A DNA stretch of 64,000 nt from assembly GCA_905250025.1 (NCBI GenBank), contig CAJNOJ010000091.1, positions 302,805-366,804 on the forward strand. The letters are read 5' to 3'. The notes under the pieces are model-generated. The model saw only the letters and a list, made by a program, of their open reading frames with translations, made no database searches and was not told the DNA's origin. The position numbers and the translations under genes were made by a program. This DNA is from Adineta ricciae (Eukaryota > Rotifera > Eurotatoria > Adinetida > Adinetidae). Positions 45,880-55,755 of the stretch are shown piece after piece. Every line of letters begins with the position of its first letter. The stretch's first letter is position 1.

Positions 45880-47420
45880 AAAATTAGCTACATCTCATTG
45901 AATCGGACATTCCATACAACACGCATGGCAATCTCATAAATGTTGGAAAAGGGAAACAACTAAGTTAACCCTGAAACGAAGTAAATCCAGCTGTGTCTTA
46001 GCTTATAAAATAGGATTCTTGTTCTCGTATTATCAATGGGTCTTATCGGCGTGATAAAGTCAAACAGTTGGCCATCGATTAAGATCTCAATATCGAAATG
46101 TTCGAAAATGTATGGGTTATCTTTCGTGAATATTGTGTACAATCAGCTGTCCTGCTCAAGCGTTTTAATCTTATCTCGAATAATATTGCATCGAATTCCA
46201 ATGAGCATGATTTGATTGTCCTCTTTGTATATGCTATGAAAAACTAGGTGGTGCTATTCTAGCAATTTCATACTTCTTTCGGCATGCACAACGAATGTTT
46301 TCACCATTGAAATATGTGGACGATTTGAAAACGAGAAATGGCCGGCACGATCCAGTTGTTTGGCTGATTTTTCTTTGGAAAAAAGTACTTCTGAATGGAA
46401 TATGACTTAGACATTCATTTGTACGAGTATGAAACGAAAGATTATGTTTTACGCTCGACCAACAAACAGTGGGAAAGTGCCCCGTGATACTTTCTAATCG
46501 AGATATTTTGCCTTCTTTTTCGTTTATTTGCAGACACGTCATGTTTTACAACGATCGACGAATAGTGATAGTAAAGTTTATCGTAGATATTGTTGAAATG
46601 ATCAGCTCCGGAAGCTTTTCGTAAAACAAATACTGTGGTGAAGATATTCTTTTTCCGATTTAACTGCTAAAGCATCATTGATTGTGTAGTGTGTCGAATG
46701 TGATTTAGTTACGAGCGAAGAACGTCGTCCCGCTCATTCAGATGGTGCATTAGCAAGTTATGTTGCATGCACAATACCATTATCCGAACTGATGATTTCA
46801 CACAAACTTCTCGTTTAACCGATGAAATTGTTGTTATTGATGAAACTCGGATGATTCGTGATCCACAACGTGGTTGGACGTCAACACATACTGTATTTGG
46901 TATGTTTTCTCAAATATGTCTACTGTCGCATTCTTTTTCTTCAGGTTTAGGAGCAAACCTGTGTGGACAAGCATCGAAGGAAAAAGTAGCCGAAGAATTA
47001 ATGACGATGACAGAAGATGATTTCGAAATTTGACAGTATCAACAATTAACTAAATCACGACATTTAGATCGCATCATAGGTGAGCATTTGTTCATATTTG
47101 TATGAAAGAAGTGACTTGACCTTGTTAGAATCGTTTGACAATGTTCAATGCGGTACTTGTCTCGTGCGTTTCAACAAAAACGACATAGTTCACATTACTC
47201 GGGAATTAGAAAAACGTCGTCATGAATTGGCAATGATCTCAATGATGAGTGGAAAGCTATTGTTGCTGCAGATGGCATTGGAATGGGTTTGAATGTGTAT
47301 GCCATATACGAGCTGCTTTTCCAAAAACCAGCGACAGATAATTTGGCTACATGGGCTCAAGCATCAGCAAACTGTTACACGAATCAATCGAGCTTTGCAT
47401 TGAATGGAATGTTTTTTTCT
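45880..47420 (+). pseudogene. SUPV3L1: SUPV3L1 pseudogene, copy D (least decayed)
   Basis: This copy shows which gene the array pseudogenes come from. MKRKIMFYARPTNSGK (about 46430-46476) is the Walker A region of SUV3 helicase (functional form MQRKIIFHAGPTNSGKT). Next, ALASYVACTIPLSE matches the ASHVSCTVEM region. VVIDETRMIRDPQRGWTST is the motif II region, and GANLCGQASKEKVAEELM follows across a possible old intron at 46900-46945. A TGA at 47031-47033 breaks DFEI-stop-QYQQLTK. Later FDNVQCGTCLVRFNKNDIVH and VAADGIGMGLNVYAI match motifs IV-VI. Frameshifts and stops separate these blocks. Confidence 0.88.
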
Positions 47421-47876
47421 CGTTAATAAACATCGACTTTTCACAAAGAAGCGAAATAAAAAAGCCTCATATGGTTTTCACAAATGGAAAGACTATAAAT
47501 GTTCGAAACTAACAGAATTTGGTCCTCTTTGTAGAATATTTTTTTCATTCAGAAACCCGTCTGGATCGTTTCTCGAACATTCTTCTCGATTTCATTCGAA
47601 TTCGCTCTTTCTACAAGTACTTTCGCATCTTCGTCTGAATGATTGACCCTTTCGAACCCATCGAGGTGTTCACTTCAACTCGAGGCCTATTAAATAGCGC
47701 ATATAAATGCAAAGCCATGCGGTTAAATGATCTTTCTGTTGTTTACATTCTATCAAAGAATAGTGATCTTGGGATGAATTTCTATTTTTTTCGCTAAAGA
47801 TGTTTTCATAATAATCCATATCTATCGAATAGAGAGACAGAGTGGAAGAGAGAAAATAGAAGAACGAGCGAACGTA

Positions 47877-47884
47877 TATAAAGC
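47877..47884 (+). promoter_or_regulatory. TATA box of small coiled-coil gene, copy 2
   Basis: TATATAAA sits in the conserved gcgaacg context shared with the copies at 43356 and 51695. An inserted inverted-repeat element (47917-48072) lies between it and the proposed ATG. Confidence 0.55.
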
Positions 47885-47916
47885 GCAAGAAAACTCGAAA
47901 TCTACATATATATATT

Positions 47917-48072
47917 ACAGGCAAAGCAAAATTAGAATTCCATTTTTGCCTAGGCATTATCGGGATTTAGCTCAGTCTAGTCAGAACCCTAACTTTGCCC
48001 AGGCAAAATAGGAATTCTGATTTTGCCTAGGTAAATTCCAAATTTGCCTGAATTCCAATTTGGCCTGTAACA
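47917..48072. mobile_element. MITE-like insertion with short terminal inverted repeats
   Basis: A 156-bp segment begins TTACAGGCAAA and ends TTTGGCCTGTAA, inverted repeats of one another with one base difference. TA-rich sequence flanks it on both sides. It is absent from the equivalent place in copies 1 and 3. Internally it repeats a ttttgcctagg-type motif several times in both orientations. It has no coding capacity, so it would need a transposase from elsewhere. It sits in the 5' UTR region of small-gene copy 2. Confidence 0.65.
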
Positions 48073-48118
48073 TATATAAAAAGACATTTTCGTCTTAATG
48101 TCTAAGTTACCAGAGGCC

Positions 48119-48627
48119 ATGTGCACTGGCAGCACGGTAAGTTGCTTTCCTTTTTCTTTTCGTTCGCTTGAGACGGTATATGGAGACAATGACTAGTGTG
48201 GATAGATATCGAGAGACACTATAGTTCGAGGCCTCTTTCTTATTGGTTCGTAGGAAAAGAGAATAATGGCTTTGCTTTGAGGGTAAGGAAGAGGAAGGGA
48301 GAAAAAATTCCTGAAACAGATAGAAAGAATGGCGATTAAAGACAATAAAGTAAGAGCTGTCCGTGAGAAAACTTTTTACCTCTATGAAAATAAACTTAAT
48401 TTTTTTTTGTTTAGACATTTGCTGCTGATAGAAGAGCCGATCCGCTTGGGTCCGGTTCTGCCCGGGCGCCGACCGTCTCCATCCAGTCATGGCTGGGTGA
48501 CGTAGAGGCCGGCTTCACTGCATTGCAGAAGAAGATCGACGACGGCTTCCTCGCCGTGAAAAACGCACAGGAGGGGCTGGACCGCAAACTGGACAACTTG
48601 CTGAGCCTGGTGAAGGATCGTAAGTAA
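48119..48627 (+). CDS. small hendecad coiled-coil protein, array copy 2
   Basis: Exons 48119-48136, 48320-48349 and 48415-48627 join in phase to 87 codons. Exon 1 (MCTGST) is exactly as long as in copy 1 and ends at the same conserved gtaagttg donor. Exon 2 is IERMAIKDNK. Exon 3 reads TFAADRRADPLGSGSARAPT, then an unduplicated coiled-coil segment with 11-residue spacing (VEAGFTALQKK, IDDGFLAVKNA), ending LLSLVKDRK. Like copy 1 it is GC-rich with C/G-ending codons. The last codons CGT AAG TAA contain a perfect GTAAGT donor at 48620-48625, so splicing could replace the stop and put the hairpin RNA inside an intron. Function unknown. Divergence from copy 1 with the frame kept open argues that the protein is or was translated. 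Confidence 0.62.
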
Positions 48628-48783
48628 AGGCCACCGAATACCAGTAGGCATGGACTCACAATGTCCATGTCTGCTTTTCAAACCGGTGGACTCTTTTCGT
48701 CCAGTTTGCCTGAGAAAAAGCAGTGGTCAATTGCTGGAACAAATCCTCCTATGATTTGCTCCTTTGTGACCACTGCGACAGTA
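48628..48783 (+). ncRNA. H/ACA-box-like small RNA, array copy 2
   Basis: It has the same order of elements as the copy at 44249: hairpin with ccaccg/cggtgg base stem and an inner stem around loop tcacaat; small hairpin TGGAC/GTCCA (48687-48703); hinge with AGAAAA (48713-48718), which fits ANANNA; and 3' hairpin with lower stem 48720-48728 / 48768-48776 and upper stem 48736-48745 / 48753-48762. ACA lies at 48778-48780 followed by three bases. Spacing to ACA is again 15 nt. Total length is 156 nt, identical to copy 1. The right pocket arm tttgt is conserved while the left arm changes (catttct to aattgct), so the two copies may guide different sites or one may be inactive. Confidence 0.55.
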
Positions 48784-48889
48784 CAATAGAACAGTTTTAA
48801 ATTTTGAATTTTTTTTCTTAACTTAATTTCTCTTTTTCTTTTTAGATATGAATTTTTTCTTTTATTTTAGATAAAATCATTTCACCATA

Positions 48890-49539
48890 AGCAATCGAGC
48901 CAGGTCTTCGTTGAACTCAACCAATTCAACATCATCTTGACGTGACCGAACTAGTCGATCGTACTGAATGGCGCGAATCATCGCAAACCCTCACGAAAGT
49001 AATAACAAATTTTCCACAATCAGCTTTTGTTTTTGCAATGAAATGCATCCGTTTAGATTATCTCAAATGTTACGTGGAATCATCGATGGCGAAAAGAATA
49101 TCTACCTCAATCCCAACGAGACGCAACAGCGAAAAAGAGGAATTCGCCTTACATAAAGTCGATGCGCTCGTCGGCTTTAGTCTCATCCGGTGAACGCAAA
49201 CCACGTGAAATCGACATTCGTACAAATGTTTACGAGAACGAAGATTTCATCTATCAACGAAATGTGAAATCATCACGAACATTCTTATCCGAAGTATATG
49301 AATCCGAGTACAAAATCACTGATACTGACATCAAACAGCTGTTGACAAGTTCAACACAAAAGAAGAAGAACAAGAAAAAAAAGAAGAAAGGCACTGGCAA
49401 TCCCGGAACGGGTGAAAACAACATTGAAACAATGGACGCAGTCGAAGATGATGGCGATGAAGATTTCGAAGATGAACCTGAACAACCGGTGAAGAAAACT
49501 ACAAGCCAGAAAGTCAAATCAACGAAAAGCAAATCTTAA
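48890..49539 (+). pseudogene. PA2G4: PA2G4 pseudogene, copy 2
   Basis: Homologous to copy 1, including RGIIDGEKNIYLNPNE and the same one-base frame change before ALVSSGERK (about 49165). It lacks 73 codons of the C-terminal domain present in copy 1, joined cleanly in frame (SEV directly followed by YESEYK). It ends in the same lysine-rich and acidic tail, with the stop at 49537-49539. The shared frameshift shows that the copies were already broken before duplication. Confidence 0.8.
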
Positions 49540-49859
49540 GCAGATGTGTCGGCAATAATTCGCTTCAAACAAACAGAAAAACGAAACAAATGTTATTTTT
49601 TTCTTTCTTTTCTTTTTTTGTTTCTATTTGGCAACTCTTGGTCACGATTGACACTAAAGGGTTTCGTCTCATGACAATAAACATCGAAATAACAACGAAG
49701 TTCTTATTCATTCATTTCCCAAGATGTATTGGTCAAGAAAAACAAGATTTACTTTGCGTTCATTGTTTAACTGCTATTATCGGGATCATACCCGATAGCA
49801 GAATGGAAAAAGACGTTGTTGTCGTTACATTCAATTCTCTGAATCGTTAGATAATATAG

Positions 49860-51340
49860 ATATGCCAATAAACGACGCTCATTTGATTATGATTGCCATC
49901 CAATATGTTAACTAATATGTCGAAACTTTCTATCTGCTTCAAATAAACGCTAACCATTACAATCTAAATTGATATTGGATGAAAGCAGCTACATTTCATA
50001 CAATCGAACATTCTTCACACCACATTATTGTTCAAATGAAAAGTATTCAGAGAGTAACAACAGATTGACAAGCACTTCGAGCGAAACCGACGGTTCTCAG
50101 TGGCCATTTTCTTTCATGATCAATACATGATAATCTCATAAATGTTGAAAAGAGTTATCAACCGAGTTAATCCTCGAACGAAGTAAATCTGTTTGTTTCT
50201 TAGTTTACAGAGTAGCATTCCTTCCTTTGATGACCGATGTTTTTTTGCATGATCTATGAAAAACGGTGTGATGTTTTTACGACGATTTCACGTTTCTTTC
50301 AATTTGCACATCGAATATATGTGGTGGAATCGAAAATGCGAAATGACCTCGACGATCCTGCTGCTTGGTAACTTTTCCATGAGAAAAAGACACTTTTCAA
50401 TGGAACATTCTGATTTTTACTTTTAGATGTATAAAACGAAAAATTATATTTTAAGCTGGGACAACAAATAGTGAAGAGGTATCCGTGATCGTTTCTAACT
50501 GAAATATTTCGTCTTCGTTTTCGTTTCTTTCCAGACATTTTCATAAAACTTAAACTATGCTAAAGATATTATTTTTCCGGTTTAAATCGTAACGCGACAT
50601 TGATTCCGTCGGGTACCGAATGTGTGACTTAATCCAAAATTCTTGCTTAACCGATGACATTGCTGTTTTTGATGAAATTCAAATGATTTGTGATCCACAA
50701 CGCAGTTGAACGCTGACATCTGTTTTATTTGCTCTGTTTCTCACGAGGAATTGTATTTCCACATTCTTTTTCTTCAGATTTACGCCCAAAGTTGTGTGGA
50801 CAAACAAATAAGAAAACAATTGACAAAGAATTAATAATGGTGGCAGAAGGTGATTTCGAAAGTTGACAGCATCAACGATTAACTAATCTACGACATTTAG
50901 ATCACACCATAGGTAGACATTTGTTCATTTTTGTATGAAAACAATGCTTCACCTTATTAGCATCATTTGACAATGTCCTATCAAGTGATTACTTCGTGTG
51001 TTTCAACAAAAAACGACCTACTTCATCCTACTCGGGAATTGTGAAAAACGCGCTCATAAAGTGACAATGATCTAAATGATATGTGTAAAGTTATCGTTGC
51101 TACAGATGGCATTGGAATGGATTTGAATCTGTAAGCCATACGATCTGCTTCTATGAAAGTCAGCGAAAGATATTTTAGCTAAACGAACTGAAGCATCAAC
51201 ACTATTACACACTGTCGCATGAATCAGTCGGACTTTTCAATAATAAAACGATTTTCTCGTCGACACATATTGATTTGTCAAAACCAGTTGAAATCAAAAT
51301 GACTATGAACCTTGAAAACTAATAGAATTCCACGTTCTTC
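49860..51340 (+). pseudogene. SUPV3L1: SUPV3L1 pseudogene, copy C
   Basis: Nearly identical to copies A and B, with the DEIQMICDPQRS-stop lesion and the shared TGA at 50864-50866. A short deletion near 50535 removes the segment that in the other copies follows the Walker A remnant. It leads into the third promoter and small-gene copy. Confidence 0.82.
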
Positions 51341-51694
51341 GTAATTACAATAATTCTCATTCAGAAACCCGTCTAGGTCTTTTCTCGAACATTCTTCTCG
51401 GTTTCATTCGAAGTATTCGCTGTTTCTTCAGGTACTTTCTTTTCTTCGTTTGAATGGCTGACCCTTTGGAAGGTGCCGAGGTGCTCACTTCGATTCGAGG
51501 TCTCGTAAAACGATTAAATAGGGCACATATAGTGAACGGGTATGTGATTCGATGATGTTTCTGTTGTTTACATTCTTTTAAAGAATATTCATCGTAGGGC
51601 GGATTTCTATTTTCGTTGTTGTGATGTTATCACATCGATTTATGTCTATCGAGAAGAGAGAGATGAGGAGAAAGAATAGAAGAACCAGCGAACG

Positions 51695-51701
51695 TATATA
51701 A
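51695..51701 (+). promoter_or_regulatory. TATA box of small coiled-coil gene, copy 3
   Basis: TATATAA lies in the conserved gcgaacg context. The 5' leader is shorter than in copy 1, which has an extra block of repeated ttatagctccgac-like sequence at about 43400-43500. Confidence 0.55.
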
Positions 51702-51766
51702 GGTGAAGTAAAATTCGAAATCTGCATATATATTTAATTTCGTCTGTGATAGACAATCACACAACA

Positions 51767-52054
51767 ATGGATATGGGTGGTCTGGTAAGTTGTTTTCTTT
51801 TCTTTTCTCGTTCGTTGGAGAGCGCAGGTGGCGCTAGTGACTAGTGGAGATAAGTAGCGAGAGAAGAGTTACGTCGAGACTTCTCCCTCATTGGTTAGCA
51901 GAGAAGAACAAGGGGCTTTGTTTTGAGGACGAGGAAGAGAATTTTTATGAGGTGTTGACAGAAGATGGCGATTGACGATAACAAAGTACGAGTTTCGCTT
52001 GAGAACACATTTTATCTTCATACAAACAAATTGGTATTTTCTTTTAGATATTTG
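51767..52054 (+). CDS. small coiled-coil protein, array copy 3, cut at an N
   Basis: Exon 1 (51767-51784, MDMGGL) and exon 2 (51962-51985, KMAIDDNK) are nearly identical to copy 1, including splice sites. Exon 3 begins at 52048 and is lost after seven bases at the N at 52055. The GC-rich repetitive exon, the hairpin RNA and the PA2G4 copy are all missing. This fits an assembly break in a repeat that is hard to sequence. Confidence 0.6.
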
Positions 52055-52055
52055 N
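52055..52055. other. ambiguous base (N) at right edge of tandem array
   Basis: The sequence switches here from array exon 3 to unrelated AT-rich sequence before the vestigial-like gene. Together with the N at 40293 it brackets the whole array. Confidence 0.7.
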
Positions 52056-52216
52056 TTGTGATATGTTTTTAGTCTTACACAACGAATAATTGGTAAGCTA
52101 TAAAATCGATGTTTCGACATTTTTTGAATTAGTATTAAGTTTTCTTCATACATTAGAGAGATCCTAACATTCATGAAATTACTTTTAGATTACTTATATA
52201 TGTATGTACATCCTCA

Positions 52217-53270
52217 ATGAGTACTAATACACTTGTTAATGAAAATCTTTCAGCGAATAGTTCAACATCCATCAATGATGGACCGATCGCTCATCTTGAT
52301 CATATGTTAAATAGTCTTCATGATGATCAATCAGCAACACGAATATCAGCGGATGCATTTGATAATAAATCGCATCGAATGAGTCATCGATCGAATTCAT
52401 CGAGAACGACGATCACAGATGGAAAAATTGTTGAATGTTCATCAGAAAATTCAATCGTCTACCGATATTATATAGGAGAATCAAGTTCAGTCATCGACGA
52501 ACATTTTGATAAAGCACTCAAGCAGCCAATATCTTTCAATTCAACGAGATCAATACCAACACGAGGTGAGTAACATTCTATGAATGTATTTTTTCAAATA
52601 CAGTAATTCTATTTGTTCAGATCCTCGAACATCATCGTACGGTTATTCAACTATGATGAATCCATCGAGTAGTTTTTGGCCGACTTTTATGACATCTCCA
52701 TCATCGTATCCTCATCCAACATATCTTCCAACATCACAAAATGACTATACCGATTGGATGCATCATCATCATACTTATCGTTCACCTTATCCAACAACTC
52801 CAACAGCAACAGCAGCAACTCCAACTTCATCATCATCATCATCAACAATGTCAAACAATCATTTACATCCAATTGGATCACCAAATAATACCAATAATAA
52901 CAATAATAATACAGGACGTTATCATCATCATACACCACCCGATATGGATGTTGTTACAGCAGCAGCTATTGGAGCTGCGGCCGCTGCACAAATGTTTCAT
53001 CATGAAAAACAATCTCATCATGCTTATACACCAACATCTCACCATTTCGATTATCATCTTGGAGGATCAATGATGGCTACTGCATCCTACGCATTTCCAA
53101 GTCAAAGTAATAACAGTAACTTTTCTCTTTCTCAAAACATATTCTTTTCTTTATTTGAAGGTTTTGATTTAATGGGTACCAATACACCACCGATTGGTTT
53201 AGAAAATCCCAATATGAAAGATTCAACCGCGTCACCACCGTGGTATTCAAATCATCATCTGTCTTGCTAA
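52217..53270 (+). CDS. VGLL2: vestigial-like (VGLL) TEAD cofactor
   Basis: Exon 1 is 52217-52565 and exon 2 starts at 52621. A 54-bp in-frame stretch at about 53107-53160 has intron-like ends and may be spliced out. The key element is the TONDU motif at about residues 78-100: IVYRYYIGESSSVIDEHFDK, then ALKQP. It matches the TEAD/Scalloped-binding peptide of vestigial-like proteins (consensus SSVVDEHFSRAL). The remainder is low complexity: Ser, His, Asn, Pro and Thr tracts, plus an alanine run AAAIGAAAAAQMF. The protein ends PPWYSNHHLSC. Such proteins have no DNA-binding domain and act in the nucleus through TEAD factors, often in muscle or appendage development. Which VGLL paralogue is unclear. 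Confidence 0.85.
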
Positions 53271-54130
53271 ATAACCGAATAGAATAAAAAAGACAATCAC
53301 TTCTACATTTTATTTGATTTCTACTTATATATATATACAATTATACATATGTACTAAGATAACATTGAAAGAACCTAACAGTCTGTTTTTGTTCCATTGT
53401 AGTTTATACAAAACGTAATTGGATCGTTCCTCTACTTGATTACGTCGTTATGTTACAATTAATATTACAGACTTATTCAGACATAAACGACGAATGTTTT
53501 TGTGTCGAGTGTGTTTTTTTTCTTTTCTTTTCTTTCTTTCTTTCTTGCATCTTCATCTCATTTTGTTCTTGTGTAATTTTTATCTCTTGAGAATGTAGAT
53601 ATTTTTTGTGATGATGATAAATCATTACTATTTCAAAGTGAAGAAAAAGAATTCTCTCTCAATTGATTAAACCGTATACTGAAATTTTCACAATCTTATT
53701 TCAATTAGAACATGGGTTTCTCGAAGCATAACAAGATGTGGAAACGTGATGCTCGTGAAGTGTTTCCTCAAAACCAAAAGAGGTTTTTCATGAATAGCCG
53801 CCAGTAAACATGATTTACGCAAGAGAACAGATGCATCTGTTTTTGCAAGGGTTAGTTTCATTCAGTTCTATAAATATCTTATAATTTTCTGCCACTCTTT
53901 GAGAGAAAAAAAGAAATTTTTAGAACAATACAAGTCCTATGCTTTGTGCGTGTTGTTTTTTTTTCGAAAATACTCTCACATATATACACAGAAAGAAATA
54001 AGATAATGATAGAATGAAAAATGAATCGTAATGCAAGAGATTATAAGGAAAAAATCCATCTATTTTCTTTTTCTCTGAATTTGTTTTTGTTCTTCAATGA
54101 ATTTCTTTCCAAATAAAATCTTGAATAGTC
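53271..54130. other. 3' flanks of convergent VGLL and endosulfine genes
   Basis: AT-rich, T-run-rich sequence between convergent genes, consistent with two 3' UTRs. No coding exon is seen. Confidence 0.5.
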
Positions 54131-54634
54131 TTATTGAGTTGATGATGTTGGTGACATTGAGCTGTTAGGAATTATGGGTGTTGTTGTCGGCGTAACTGTT
54201 GCAGCACACGATAGTTTTCTCGGCATAACGGTTTCCGGGGTTGGAATTTCATGACCAGTGATTGTTTCGGGTACTATCGATGGTGTTCCTTCTTTTATAC
54301 TGCTGGTTTTGCTAGTTGGATCAGGTTTGCTAGCAGCTAGTTTACCTTGCGATTTCGCAACATTATAATCACCTGAATCGAAATATTTCGGCTAAAAGAA
54401 TGGCGTTTTTCTACGGGGAATGTTGTAACCTTTGTTTAGTTACCTTATTCATTAATTTCTTTGTCAACATATTTTGTTGTCGAGGAAGAGCGCCGCCGTA
54501 CTTGGCTCTTAGTTTTGCTTCTTCACTCATTTCTGGCGTTGCACCGTTATTCTAAATGATGAATCTCGTTTAACGCTATGAAATTAATCGATAGAGATCC
54601 TCACAGGCGTTGTATTTTCAGTAGATGAAGCCAT
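54131..54634 (-). CDS. ENSA: alpha-endosulfine / ARPP19
   Basis: Exons 54605-54634, 54444-54551 and 54131-54391 give a 132-residue protein. The diagnostic core is KYFDSGDYNVAK. Its serine is the Greatwall-kinase site that turns endosulfine into an inhibitor of PP2A-B55 at mitotic entry. Upstream, EEAKLRAKYGG continues as ALPRQQNMLTKKLMNK, which is also typical. The C-terminal tail is Thr/Ser/Pro-rich and includes RKLS, a plausible PKA-type site as in ARPP19. The length is in the family range. Confidence 0.95.
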
Positions 54635-55755
54635 ATGGAATGTTGAAATGAACTTTTTACTTTGTTCTGAACAAAAGATGTAATGAGCTAAGAAAAATTT
54701 TAGTTCAATGCAATTATTGACGACGTTTTGTACACATACACACAAGTTCGTCGATATACAAAGAAGAATAAATAAAAAAAAACTGAGATATTATTTTTTT
54801 TCTATTCTTAGACTCTCGAGTATCTTTCATTGGTCGACGTCGTTCGACAACTTGAAAGGTTGCTTTCAAAAACAATTTTTCGAGAAAATAAAGACATTTT
54901 CAGAAAATCGTTCGAAAATATTGCTGATAAGAAGAATTCTTCTGTGTATTTTCTACCTAGATGGCGCTCGTTTGCAGGATCCGTTTCGAATCAATGTAGC
55001 GAAGTTGATTTTGATACGCGGAGAAGGAAAGTATTTTTGGAACAGGCACTAATGTTGCATTCAAAAAAATGGAGAAGAGTGTAATTAGTGCTCGAGGAAG
55101 TACGAGACGAGAGAAATTGACATTCAACCAATGCGAACTAAATAAAAAAGGAAAAAACATCCGTTCGTTTTATATTTAAAATATATGATTATCAACAGAA
55201 TCATCAACATCGGCAGATTTAGATAAATTCACAGCGATGACTACATGCGTAAACATACGTTCTTAGTCGCATACGAGAATATAATCTTCACATCATTATG
55301 CTTGACAGAAACCTTAGAAATCGCGAGTTGGTCGAATGAAATTGCTAATCAAGAGACTGAAAATAATCGTCTTTCACCCAATGTGCTATTTTCACAAAAA
55401 AATGTTCGAGTTTCTAGAAGTATTTTCAATCTATTATCATCTTATCTTATAATTACTACTAAACATGTCATCTGAAAGAGAGACGTATCATCTGAGTCAT
55501 CATAATACAACGTGAAGATTACACAAGAGAATATTCAGCATTTTTTTTCATCTTCTAGTTTAAAAAATATCTTCTGTCATTGGATAAAGAACTTCAACGA
55601 CAGAAATAAAATTACACAAATATGATGCAAAAAATAAAATAAAAAACAACACCGAAAAAATGCAGATTGATATCAGTCTGAATTTGAATCATTGCTTCTC
55701 TTGAAATTGTTCGGGAATCGAAACGATCGATTGAATTACATGTCGCCTTTTCTTC
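54635..55755. other. intergenic, no gene seen
   Basis: It holds the endosulfine promoter and the 3' flank of the CCCH gene. ORFs at 54708-55052 and 55245-55475 have no recognisable similarity or splice partners. Confidence 0.45.

Larger units (their letters stand above)
40294..52054. repeat. tandem array of SUPV3L1-pseudogene / small coiled-coil gene / H/ACA-like RNA / PA2G4-pseudogene units
   Basis: The unit order on the plus strand is: decayed SUPV3L1, TATA box, three-exon small gene, hairpin RNA, splice-acceptor-like run, decayed PA2G4. Copy A (40294-41721) holds only the first part. Copy B (41723-45524), copy D (about 45880-49539) and copy C (about 49860-52054) follow. TATA-to-TATA distances are 4521 bp and 3818 bp. 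A, B and C are nearly identical to each other; D is clearly older. Single Ns occur at 40293, 41722 and 52055. No transposase, reverse transcriptase or element-wide terminal repeat was found, so I call it a segmental tandem duplication. Confidence 0.85.

Noticed and set aside
40294-52054. Array as a transposon or retroelement
   Set aside because: No transposase, integrase, reverse transcriptase, LTRs or element-wide terminal repeats are visible. A gene-capturing Helitron-type origin cannot be excluded because the unit ends are hidden by Ns.
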